Origin: Muricea muricata
Taxonomy: Eukaryota; Cnidaria; Anthozoa; Malacalcyonacea; Plexauridae
DNA: 64,000 nucleotides
Assembly (NCBI GenBank): GCA_963855995.1
Contig: OY979731.1
Coordinates: 4,682,942-4,746,941 of the forward strand
Reading direction: 5' to 3'
The stretch's first letter is position 1. Each line of letters opens with the position of its first letter. Shown here piece by piece: positions 23,640-34,680 of this stretch. A program made the position numbers and the translations under genes. Below the pieces are notes generated by a model. That model did no database searches, was not told where the DNA came from, and saw only the letters and a program-made list of their open reading frames with translations.

Positions 23640-25355
23640 GAGGCACCATCTGTTATTTTCCAAGGGTTGCAGGAATTTCATAAGTTCCGAATTGTGTTTA
23701 TTGCCCCAAATTACATTAGCATAATCAATTAGTAGTGGTACTTAGTTTCGAGGTATAGAAAATCTGTCTAGCATCAAGCGGCAAGTAACATTCCACTCGG
23801 CACAGCAACCCAATCGTTGGTTAATTTTCGTCATCAATTGCTCAATATGTTTTTTATGTGTAATATCTAATATTCTCGGTGATAGTGATGCCTAAATATT
23901 TCAACGATTGTTTTTGTTTTATCCTTCGATTCGAAACAGAGATGTTGATGTTGGAGATGTATCTTAGGCGTTGTCTACTGGTGAAAATGATGAACTTTGT
24001 CTTGTCATGATTGAGAGTAAGGAGGTTACTTTTAAGATAAATGGAAAGTGATAGTATGTCGACGTTGAGTTTTGACTGAACTTCGGGAATACTTTCTGCA
24101 GGGTAGTAGAGAATTGACTTGCGTTTAGTTAAGCATTCGGGTAGGTCACTGATATAAATAAAGAATTGATATAAATACCTTACCATATTTTTCAAAATTT
24201 CGAAAGGTTTGGCACCCAATTATTTGAAACAGATGTTTAATGTTTGTGGTAATCAGCATTACAACCTGCGCAATAACCAGATTCATCTGTCTTTTAAAAG
24301 ACCTAAAAATAATCTCCTTAGGAGAAGTCTTCCTTACAGAGAACCTGCGAGTTGGAATAATCTTGACGAACATAGCAAGTAATTTTACTTCTATGTCTCT
24401 TAATTCCTTTAAAGCACATTTACTAAACTAATTAGTCTTCTTCCAAATTTCTTAGTACATTTTCAATATTTTTTGTGATATAATAGGTCGATTTAGATAT
24501 TATGTATTTAGATAAAAAGTACGGGCCTTTGAACTGAAAGGCTACCGTGTTTTGTAAATAAATGTAAATAATAAAAATAATAAAGAAGTGGTCTAAGAAT
24601 GCTTCCCTGAGGTACAATTGATCTTGGTTACTTGGCTACGGTTTGTCAAATAGGAGCAAAACCAGCTAACAGCAGACGTGCAAAAGCCAACTGTTTTCAA
24701 CTTCTTTAAAAGGCTGGTATGGTCGACCGTGTCAATTGGATCGATTGAAGCAGCGCCAGTTATCTTTCTGTAATTGAGGTAATCCAGTATCTGCTCAGCA
24801 AAATCTGACAGTGCAACGGTAGTCGATAGTTTGGAGCGGAAACCAAATTTTGAGAAACAAGCAACTTATGTTCATGCTGGTAATTCCAAACTTGATGGTG
24901 GATAATTCGTTCTAGCAACTTACTCAAGGTCGGTAGGATCGTGTTTGGCGGCCAGTAATTGGTACATGAATTTGGGTTTCCAGATTTATGAATTGGAGTA
25001 ACTCTACCTTTCTTCCAGATGTTGGGAAAAACACCCACAGCGTAGGGGAGTTTGAAAATTTTGGTCAAGCATGGTACATCAGCAGAATCTCGGAGTAGTT
25101 TAGCACTAATTCTGTCTAGACCACTCGCTTTATTAGTTTTTAGTGTACTCAGTTCCTGCAACACACGTTGTGTCAATTTCCCTGAAATTAAAGGAAGGGG
25201 TGAAGTCAAGGTGGTCACAGTCAGTTCTGGTTTGATTGAATCTTTAATTTTGCTCGCAAACGTGGACCCTGTAGACGAAAAGTAGTCGTTTATGATTGTT
25301 GCGATTGAATGGGGATCGTTTACCGGGACGTTGTCACTGATGATATAGGAAGGAG
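23640..25355 (-). pseudogene. Non-LTR retrotransposon (ORF2 reverse transcriptase), broken and interrupted
   Basis: Read leftward: a pre-RT segment (INDYFSSTGSTFASKIKDSI), RT block 1 (LKTNKASGLDRISAKLLRD), FPNIWKKGRVTPIHKSG, LSKLLERIIHHQ, then IDTVDHTSLLKKLKTVGF with SYLTNRSQ to about 24610. After an interruption it resumes at about 24185 with YISDLPECLTK, LLTLNHDKTKFIIF and LKYLGITITENI. This is the order of a CR1/L2/jockey-like RT. The catalytic YADD block is missing at the interruption, and several stops and frameshifts are present. Inactive. Confidence 0.85.
24190..24610 (+). mobile_element. Second non-LTR fragment nested in the first, opposite orientation
   Basis: On the plus strand about 24209-24430 reads APNYLKQMFNVCGNQHYNLR, then RRSLPYREPASWNN and later SLNSFKAHL. 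That is the C-terminal signature of a non-LTR ORF2 (P.YL..MF, YNLR, YR...WN, S...FK..L). It sits exactly where the minus-strand RT loses its YADD region, so it most likely inserted there. Confidence 0.65.
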
Positions 25356-26471
25356 TGGTTATATATGTTGTTTACGACACCCGAGACGCAGCCAAAACTT
25401 TTAAACAGGGCATCTCTGTGGAAACTAATAATTGTGGCAGCTGAAGAGTCTGAATTGGGAATTGCCATATAGCCATATCAGTGTCAATCACGAGGTAAAA
25501 ATGACTTGAATGTCCATGTATTAATTGAGGTGCCCACGACATTTCTACGTCGTTCTTCCGTCGTCTTTGGCGTTGCATCGTTATTCTTGAATTTTCCTAT
25601 CAACAAAAGGAGAGGGGAAGCTCTCCCTCGGCTCTCCCCATCCTCTCTACGTCCATGTACGATGCTTTCTTGGATTCTTCTATTTGGGATCACGAGCGCT
25701 ATGTACACGCCATCAATCAATTTTTCCTTCTTTTAGTATTCACATACTGTAATGTTGCCCGTTCGAACTTAGTACACTTTGATCGATGTAAGTTAGATCG
25801 ATCTCAAACTGATCCGAGGCCGTGTGCTGGGACCGAGTGCATGGAATGTCCACATTTCATAAAAAATTATATTTGGCGAGTAATCCATTTAATAGCGTGC
25901 TAAACAAAGAACTAGAGCGATCTAAATGTAAAATTTATATTAATAATGCAGAAAGTGAGTATATAGAATTATCCTTCCTGACTCCCGTTACTGCATACAT
26001 CAGGATGGGCTGAATTTAGGTGCGCAAACTATTTCCTAATAGATGTCTAACGAACAGATCAAGTTATTTGTTTTTTTAGCATTTATTATAAATTCGCAAT
26101 TTGGCAGGGTCCTACAACAGCACGTCAAATAGAACACGTTCTATATACGACGTTCATATTCTAGTGAGTCTCAAAAACTCGGTCGATGCAGCAAATAACG
26201 TGTAATCAATAATTTAAATTGGATTTAATTAGTATGTTTGCATGTATTTCACGTATACTGGAGACAAACACAGACTTCTCATAAAGTTAACAACATTTTG
26301 ACTCTTTGAGCATGGTACACGGTGTGGATATATACACAGAAGCAGATAACGAAGTTGGACATAAAAATACCTCTGCACTGATGTTCAGTTCAAATAACTA
26401 AAATGCGTTCAATCGATGTAACTAGGTAAATCTTATTGTGTTTATAAATTTCCTAATTACACGTAATGTAT
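25356..26471. other. Spacer before gene copy A, no gene seen
   Basis: Short frames on both strands are unconvincing. Positions about 25940-26050 share short blocks with the spacer before copy B (AATAATGCAGAA, CTATTTCCTAAT), so the spacer belongs to the duplicated array. Confidence 0.45.
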
Positions 26472-26538
26472 GTGATGCATATTCAAATCCTCCTCAATGT
26501 TATTTTAATTTAACATCGACTGCAGATGGCTACGTAAC
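26472..26538 (+). promoter_or_regulatory. Putative core promoter of copy A
   Basis: The block GTGATGCATATTCAAATC, then TTATTTTA and GCAGATGGCTAC, lies 67 to 1 bp before the ATG and is shared with the other copies. The TATA position is degenerate here (CATATTCAAA). Confidence 0.45.
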
Positions 26539-28679
26539 ATGATGGATGCTTTATGTCCTCAATTGTCCCTTAAAATCTTAACCTTATACTTGCTGATTTT
26601 CAACGTGGCAAGATTGAACGCAGAACAATGTCGCGTGTTGGATTATCAAATTGTTAGTGAAGGTTAGTATTTCTTGCAGAATTCCCACATTTAATGGAAC
26701 ATCTGGCCGATAATCACCCGTTGGGTAATTATGCAGCGATAAAATTTACAATTTTTCCTTCTTTTGCGTCCAAAGAACTTACACCAATACGTAGTTATAG
26801 ATATCACACCATCAAACATTAAATAAACACACAAATCATGTATATCAAGCTCAATATGCGCCAAAACTAATCGATTGTAAGCAGGACATGTCTTGAACAG
26901 TGTCGAAATCAATAGCAGCAACTGTAGGCAGCTGTATCGTCCGCTGCATTCAAAGTATTTATTGAACAGAAAACGAAAGAAATGATTAAAATACAGTTGC
27001 TTGAAATACAGTTAAACTAATTGACAAAACAAGAAGTTGGCAATGTTGCCTTGCCTCTCTGTAAATATCGGCTGCTTTTGTTTAGATACGACAAAGAAAT
27101 ATTATGCTTCAAAAATGCTCGAATCCCAAGACGAGCAAAATGAAATCGATTTGCATAAAGTCTGCAAGTCAAAAATTCCATTTGGGGAAAGTTAGATTGC
27201 ACTTAAAATGCAGCTATTCCTTTTTATACCAACATGGTTTGTGTTTATTTCACCACAGGGAATGGCGCATGTCGAATGAGGATTAAACATTGATTTTCAT
27301 TTCGCAGCAATCACAAGTTGGAAATTTGAGAAAAATCAAGGTTTAAATCTAAAAGCAATATTTCTGTGATGCTTTGATAAATGTGCTTAAGCAGCAAAGA
27401 TAGTCAACATAACAAAATGCAATATAAACAATATTCGACTTTGAAAAAAATCTTTGTTAAATTTTCGTTATAGTGTCATTTTTGTGAGAAACACTGTAGG
27501 ACAGCAAAAATTTAAAACATACGTTGAAAACGATTTTTTGGGGATTTTTTAAGTCTATTTACGTTTGTGTTTTTAAATTTTCAGATTTTTCGACTTTGAT
27601 TTGTTCGTCTTGAATGCTCGAACTAAAAGGATGCTGCCTTCAAGACATGCTAAGTGCTAAAGTAGTAAATCCTGTCATTTAACTCGTTTGCAAAGTAGCA
27701 CGCAAGTTGTTTTACGGAAATTGCATAAAAGAATCAGATGTCTTTTTTGATAAGTCGGTTGTAACATAAAACGAAGGTTATATTGAGGGGGAATCTCAGG
27801 TTAGCCTTAGGTGTCTATTGTACTTTGAATAATTTTATCGAAAATGTCCCCAAAAAACACCCGTAAAAACTTAATCGCGTTTACGCACATAAAGTCTTCG
27901 ATCGAAAGCAAATAAAAATCGAATAAAATGTCTAAGAAAAACATTTTACTATGCGTAAGAAAGCATGTATGCATCCATAAACGATTCAAATTCAAAAAAA
28001 TAAAATGCAAACTATAGACAGCAACTTATATCTTATAGTTTGTATTTGTAATACTTTTAATTGTGTTTTTACAGGTGGTCCACCTTTGCTTCTGAAGGAA
28101 ATTATTTCTAATCACACTGTGGAACCAAGTGTCCAAACAAACTGTAATCATCTTTGCTAGAAAGAACCCAAGTGTGTTGGATTTAATTTCAGAACCAAAA
28201 CCGATGGGAAGCAGCCAGTAAACTGTCAACTTACTAACACCACGAGAAGAAAAACTAATAAAAGACCGGGAGACTGGACACTATTTTATGATGTTGATGC
28301 GGTGTGTATATTTAGAATGTTCGTAATCAGTTTCTAATGAAAATTTATAGGTATACCTACAATATTGGTATCACATCATAGTAAAATTCACGACTCAACA
28401 AAATCCCATAATGCTATGCGTGCATTGTTGTGGGTGCCGAATTCCATCAGGCTCAAAACATAATGTCGGCGCTTAAGAGCTATAAAAAGTTCAAGGCTTT
28501 AATACAGCTGAAAGTGCTCTTTATACCTCCAAAGCGCCAACATCTTGGAAAAACGAAAAACCGTGTAGATACGAAAAATCTATTTATGTACATCACGGCT
28601 AACCCAACAAACTATAATGCCCAATGACAGGGGATCTTGAAGACCTACGATTTTAACGGCCGTATCCGAAGTCTTGAGA

Positions 28680-28745
28680 AATATCTGAAGACCTTGAGTA
28701 GAGGTTTGACTATAAGGTTCAAACCCGGGTCTCCCAGCTAGAAAG
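28680..28745 (-). repeat. tRNA-like B-box (possible SINE relic) in copy A intron 2
   Basis: The minus strand reads AGCTGGGAGACCCGGGTTTG followed by AACC. This contains a B-box-like GGTTTGAACC, but no A box or cloverleaf was found. Weak evidence for a tRNA-derived SINE. Confidence 0.25.
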
Positions 28746-29118
28746 ACAAGAATGAGCAGCTGGTGTATGCAATAAAATTTATTTCTTATTTTTCTAGGCA
28801 AAAAATGAAGGTAAGAAAAGAACATGACCACAAATATTCGTCATTTCGTAAGCGAGACGGCAAAGCGAACGTAAATTGTTTGGAGGTTCTTGGTTTGGAG
28901 GGATTGCATCTCCTGTGATTGTCTATAGCTTCAGTTACGAAACGAATATTGGAAACAGCATTGCAATATCATTGCATTGTCGTCGCGAGAGTAAAATTGC
29001 TCGTAATATATCATGATCTGCAACAGCAACATGCATTGCGCAAAAGTTGCCGAAAGTTCAAACATTTTGATTTTTGGCAATGACTGCCGGCAATTAGAAG
29101 GCGTAGTCAAGGAAGATC

Positions 29119-29444
29119 ATTGGGACAAGGAACTTAATATTCTAAAATTTCATGACATTTGTAAATTACAGATGGGTCAGTTTCTATTCTCTTGGAAAAA
29201 TAGCAGTTTGACAAATTATTTTAATTATATGTTTACTCTAAACGCTCAAATGCCTGGTCTAAAAAGAAAGAATGTTGAAAATTTTTGAATTCCATATTGT
29301 CGAACAAAACTAAGGCAATTTTCCTTGCGGTTTCAAGACCCAAAACTTTTTAATTCTTTACCGGATGAAGTTATTTCTGTTTCTACACTAAGCCATTTTA
29401 AGGTCAAGATGAAGTCCTTGCTTAGGTCCAGTTGCAATTTCTGA
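29119..29444 (+). pseudogene. Non-LTR retrotransposon C-terminal fragment in copy A intron 3
   Basis: One frame reads KELNILKFHDICKLQMGQFL, NYFNYMF, then (after a TGA at 29286-29288) IPYCRTKLRQFSLRFQDPKL and FNSLPDEV, ending SHFKVKMKSLL. This matches the C-terminus of CR1-like ORF2. It is 5'-truncated, with a single internal stop. Confidence 0.75.
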
Positions 29445-30518
29445 TCTGATTGATGGTATTCGCTTTATTAGTCTCATAGCTCATATGCACTGTTAAAATT
29501 TTGCAACATTCCCTTCTTATTTTTGCTGTATATCAAAATTGATTGATGTGTGTGCCATGTGTGTGAAACTGAAGGAGTCTTTATAAATAAACTTTCATAG
29601 TTTCTCCTTTGGACTTCCTCGCCGCTAAGTAATGCTTTGCATGAGTGATTTACTTCTACTTACATCTACGTATATGAATTTTGTAATATTATGAAAAGTT
29701 AGTTTGTTTATATGTACAGTGTAAGCCATACTTAGTGGTTAATCTTTATTAAAATGTATTAAAATCTATTTAGGCATAATATGGTACCGTGCAGCCACTT
29801 CTTGCAACGGAAATGCAATTATTGCACAAAATTTGCTTTCCCGTTTCGAGGAAAATATTGCCCTTGTATCCGTAGGTTGACCAACAATCATCTTTTTAAT
29901 TAATCACATGTATACTTATAAAAACAGAAAAAAATATTTGTTTACCACAGTAGAACTAAAGAGCCGAATTAAAGAGCGTTCAACACCGAGTACGTGTACA
30001 GAAATACGAAAACAAGACACCAGCGCACCCAGTGGAAACTACGATATCAACCCTGACAACCGCACGACTAATACTGTTGCAGTCTACTGTGATATGACCT
30101 CAAAGAATGGCACTGGTGTGACAGTGATTGGACATGATAGTGAATCAAGGACTGAGGTATGAAATTAGACAGCCAGATGACCATTGCGTTAAGCTTAGCA
30201 CTCTAATTTGAGAACATAATTATAGTGTGCGTGTTGCTATTACGTCCAAAAATTTTGTGATCGCGTAAGCGTTGTCAACGCGTAAGGTAGAGATCAAAAA
30301 ACCATCTTAGGTTTTTTCCTCAGAGTTTAGTGATTTCAAAGACAGGAAACAATGAACGAGACAAAACCACTGCAGCTAGTACATACTTTATCTCAATTTA
30401 TCAAAAAATCTAGTACACACTTTATCTCAATTTATCATCTTTATCAAAAAAAAGCAACGCAGTGGGCGTGACATTTTGCCGGCCAAACCATACCAGACCG
30501 GCTTTCTCCAATCGAAAA

Positions 30519-32213
30519 AGTGCGAGGGTATTCGCTGCTTTGTAACTGGTCCGGGCCAAACAGTAATTTTAAAAAAATAAGACGTGGGAGGATATTTCAA
30601 AAACATTTCTACAGCAGAAGGCTGCAGTAATCAAGACAATCGCAAGCAGAACAATATTTAAAGTGGATATGACACAAAATTTTTTATTTTAAAATCATAG
30701 AATTCTTTGTGCAGCGTTATTGCAGTGTCTTTTTTTTTAAAAGGCATGATGCCAAAAAGACTACTTGAACGTCTTAATACGTGGCCATGCTGCAAAAAAC
30801 CTGTCCTATGTCTAGGAAGGAAATTGTACCAAAAAGACCATCACTGATTAGATGTACTTCAAAACTGGCTTATCTGGTTTATAATGACTATAAATAAGGA
30901 GAATGTTAACTAAAGTTGTGTTTTTGTACTTCATAGGTACCTGTGTGTAAGAACAAGCATTAATTGCAATTCTTACTTAAATATTTATTAACAGATCCAT
31001 TTAATGAGTTTTAAACCAAATTAAAGATGGCCATTTTGAAGCTAAAATTCAGCAATATGATTAAGGTCTTTGCCAAAAATTTTTTGAAATATCTAAAAAT
31101 TACTCAGTAATGTGGGTCGAAATGTGAAAGCACATTATAGCGTAATAGGTAATGTAATTATTTTATGTGAACAATGGTGCCTTTAAAAGAATGCGCAACT
31201 AGAATGCGCAACTAGAATGCGCAACTAGAATGCGATTCATTTAGGCAGGTGCTTCTATTATCAGCAGAGTTAACTCCCAGGCCACACTTACATTACGTTT
31301 TAGTCAGTTGGTTGACCTATCGCGTGATGTATCAGTACCTGATGTAGACATAGAGTAATCCAAATGCTGTTTTAACAAAAAATCTGGGTCTTGAAACAAG
31401 CAATCATATATCAACCTTTGGTTTTTGATTTCTGCATGGATTAGGGTTTTTGAAGTAAAAATCTACCACATGGTCGAGGAAAAAGCTACAAAAAAATTTC
31501 CGCATGAAAGTAATAATTTGCTTACATTTATCGACACATCACACCTTGTCGTTTATGAACAATTAATGCAGACTGAGAAGACAAGTGCCGAAGAAATAAT
31601 TCAACTGCATTAGCAAGTTTCCAATTTAAAACCGCCATTTTGAATTTATTTTAAAAACTAACGAAATGCACCTGTGTTTCAAACATTTGAGGAAGAATTG
31701 CAATTATTGTTTGTACTTACACACAGGTATCTATGTAAGTACAAAAACACAACTTTTGTTAACATTCTCCTTATTCATAGTCCTTATAAACTAGGTAAGC
31801 CATTTTTGAAGGGGGCTCTTTTTTTTGGCAACCCCCTGTATTTTCTGTTATTTGACTAAATTTATCTGAGGGTTAAGCCGGTGACGACTTTATGAAGTCA
31901 TTTTGGGGCAAATTCATTTCCATGAATGCGACAGTTTTTGCCTCCTGGCCACGTATTAAAACGTTCAAATGTTTTCCTGAGCATCATATTTTTCAAAAAA
32001 AATTATACTGCGATAACGCCGCACCAGAATTCTATGATTCTAGAATAGAAAATTTTGTGTCATATCCACTTCAAATATTGTTCTGTTTTCGATTGTCTTG
32101 ATTACTGCAGCCTTCTGCTGCAGAAATATTTTTGAAATATTCCCCCACGTCTTATTTTTTTGAAATCATTGTTTCGTCCGGACCAGTTATAAAGCAGCGA
32201 ATACCCTCGCACT
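30519..32213. mobile_element. Long foldback (non-autonomous DNA) element in copy A intron 4
   Basis: The ends pair: AGTGCGAGGGTATTCGCTGC at 30519 and its complement GCAGCGAATACCCTCGCACT ending at 32213. Pairing continues inward (ACGTGGGAG/CCCCCACGT, GCAGAAGGCTGCAGTAATCA and complement, GAGAATGTTAAC and GTTAACATTCTC, TACACACAGG) for roughly 450-500 bp per arm around a unique centre. No transposase was recognised. Copy B's intron 4 lacks it, which explains the 2.1-kb versus 0.74-kb intron. Confidence 0.85.
31188..31234. repeat. 13-bp tandem repeat
   Basis: AGAATGCGCAACT is repeated three times plus a partial fourth copy, inside the centre of the foldback element. Confidence 0.9.
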
Positions 32214-32709
32214 ATTTACCTCAATCTGCTTCGATAAATAATCAATAATTTTAAATCCTATTCCACTACAGGTAGATGGCTTTACCACAGCTGGCTCCTA
32301 CAGCCGGAAGGTTAAGTACAACATAAGCATGGAGCATGTTATTGCAGTAATCGGGTGTTCTCAGAGATGTGAGCAATTTATAAAGTATGAATGTTTTAAC
32401 TCTGGATTATGGTTGAAGGATTCTTGGTCGTGGTGGGTGTCGCGAGATGGCGCGCAGATGAAGTACTGGGGAGGAGCTCTACCCGGCAGCTCGAAGTGTA
32501 AATGTGGAATGACCGACAGTTGTGAGGTTAAAGGCAGACGATGTAACTGCGACCAGAATAAATATATTTGGACTGAAGACAGTGGCGACCTTACGGATAA
32601 AGATACACTGCCTGTGACTGAACTAAGGCTTGGAGACACTGGTACTTATGGTGGGCGCAATGAAATTGGTTACCACACCCTTGGGGCTCTTCGTTGCTGG
32701 GGTTACTGA

Positions 32710-34164
32710 GCAGTAGACTTTGATTATTTTACAAAACTTTATTGAGAGCGATAAAGGCTTAGCCATGAACAAATGATAACTCTATCTTATTACAGCTGAA
32801 CTTTGTACATGTCCGTGGAAAGTATATCGATATCTAATTTCGTTAAAAACATTGTTTTGACTCGTATGTAACTGGTTAGTGTTTGCCGTTCCCCAAAAAA
32901 GTAGAAGACATAAATTTTGTGATTAGACGACTGAGAAGGGGGGGGGGGGCACCTGACCAATACAAATCATCTTAATTAATTTAATTAAAATATTCGGTAA
33001 AATGATTTAGATTTTCGTGGGCTTTTTTTTTAAAGCTTGAACTTGACTTTGTACGACTCGACTTCATATCAGATGATAATTATACTATGTTCAGTAAATG
33101 TATCAATGTATTATTTATGAAGTTAACTCCGCCAGGTTATTTACCCCAGGCTTAGTGAGAACATAGCGTTAAAATTCCTCAATTATATACAAATCAATTT
33201 TGATTATATTGTTGACGCTTGACCATTAATAGCGTTTATAGCAACAAAAGTTTCTCAGCCATAATGTCAAGGTTTGGTCGTTCGATCATTCTTCCATTTG
33301 TGAATGAATCCCGAGTTGACAAAATTTGGGACTGATCCAATATTTTATCAGATTTGAAGAAAAAATTTGTGCGAAAATGGTAATACGAACAAGCAGCACC
33401 AAGCTAAAAGAAAGAAAGTAAGGAAATAAAATAATTTTAAAGAAGTAAAGCAGTGAAAAATAACAGCAGTCACCGAAAATAGTTTCAGTTTTTCCTGGAG
33501 CGAATAGGTGCATAAGCCTGGGCAAGAAGAGGAAAAACGCCTATAGCTTTCGGGGTAAGTGACATGTTCTTATTTTTATAGTAACCAACGAGTTGCTTTA
33601 ATATAAGCAAACAAAATTATATGTAAGTAAAGACATACGTGTTGTAATTAAAGGACGTATATTTTTAAAATAATAATAACATTGTGATGGTTGGAAAATG
33701 TTAGGGATTATTGCACGCATTATAATAAAATTTTGCAACCCTATCTAACCATATTCCTTTTTTGGACTTTGTTTTGTCTAAATCTATCTTTGTGTCAACG
33801 TATAAAATGCTCGTGTTTTCCTTCATTTGAAATGTCGAATTATATCTTTATCGTTTCAAGTAGTGAAAGATTCAATGCTTTTATGTTAACACAGTATGTC
33901 CTTAGGTAATGCTAGTTTTAACTGCAGCGGCCGGGGAGGATCAATATTTAGAGGTGCTATATATTAATATAAGAATAAAAAATTAATAATAGTCAATATT
34001 TATCGCTCGTGCTAATCGATCTTCTTCGGTCACGGTATAGTTCAAATTTGACAGAATCTATTTCCTAATATATGTCAAACAAATAAATTGGATTTCATTG
34101 ATCCCATTTTGTGATTGATTTCAAACAAGTTAATAATGCAGAACACGGATGTATACTAATATTC
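32710..34164. repeat. Downstream flank of copy A, segmental duplicate
   Basis: Aligns nearly base for base with 37363-38844, the flank of copy B, including a G-run (about 32937-32949), which copy B's flank matches. A few short indels differ, for example an extra TTGACATTAAGG-type segment in the B flank near 37925. No gene is seen in it. It ends where copy B's flank is replaced by the RT fragment at 38845. Confidence 0.9.
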
Positions 34165-34609
34165 CCCCGCCAATCGATCTTCCTCGGTTACGGTATAGAC
34201 ATACATGAAATTTAATAGATCATATTTCATATGACTTTTAAAGATGTTCTATAGTATATTCTAGTTAAATTCTATAACTTCGTCGACTCTGGAATAAACT
34301 TAAGTCAATACTTTTAAATTTAATTTTATTAATATCGACGTATTTCAAACGTATATTAATTCACACAAAAAAATTTGACTATCTGCGCACAGCAAACGCT
34401 GACGTCAGTACAGTATATGCACAAAACTACATAAAACTAAGTTTAGTTTTGACGATTGGCAAAAACGTCTCAGGTTTTCATGCACAGAACGCATAGTTCA
34501 AAATAAATATACTTTAATAATCAAAATTAATGTTATATTTATATAAACACGTACGTTTTATTGCGCTATTATTATTTAAAATTTCCGCTATTTTCCTCAA
34601 AGTAATTAT
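34165..34609. other. Spacer before copy B
   Basis: No gene. The block AATCGATCTTCNTCGGTNACG around 34015 recurs at about 34172. Confidence 0.5.
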
Positions 34610-34680
34610 GTGACGCGTATATAAATCTTCTTAAAAGCTATTTTAGTCTCACTTGGACGCCAGATGACTTGGAAACATGC
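34610..34680 (+). promoter_or_regulatory. Putative core promoter of copy B
   Basis: GTGACGCGTATATAAATC contains a TATA-like TATATAAA about 60 bp before the ATG, preceded by TGACGC. Downstream come CTTCTTAAAAG, CTATTTTAG and ACGCCAGATGAC, blocks shared with the other copies and relics. Confidence 0.55.

Larger units (their letters stand above)
26539..32709 (+). pseudogene. PAN/apple + CNTNAP-type fibrinogen-like secreted protein, copy A (one nonsense codon)
   Basis: Five exons: 26539-26662, 28075-28301, 28798-28810 (13 nt), 29954-30156 (or 29951 via an upstream CAG acceptor) and 32272-32709. Exon 1 gives a signal peptide (MMDALCPQLSLKILTLYLL..., cleavage probably after LNA). Exon 2 is PAN/apple-like (NCNHLC, KCVGFNFRTKT, VNCQLTN). 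Exons 4-5 form the fibrinogen-like domain as in contactin-associated proteins (AVYCDMTS, GVTVIGHDSE, SWWVSRDGA, YWGG, CKCGMTDSC, CNCDQN, LPVTELRLGDTG, LGALRCWG). Codon 28158-28160 in exon 2 is TAG where copies B, D and E have TAC (Tyr), so the product would stop early. Everything else is open, so a sequencing error or a recent null allele is possible. Introns 3 and 4 hold transposon debris. Confidence 0.85.

Noticed and set aside
31188-31234. CRISPR-like array
   Set aside because: A direct tandem repeat without spacers, in a eukaryotic intron.
32361-32639. Minus-strand frames here and at 37047-37313 and 52081-52299
   Set aside because: Antisense of exon 5 of the gene family. They recur only because exon 5 is conserved.
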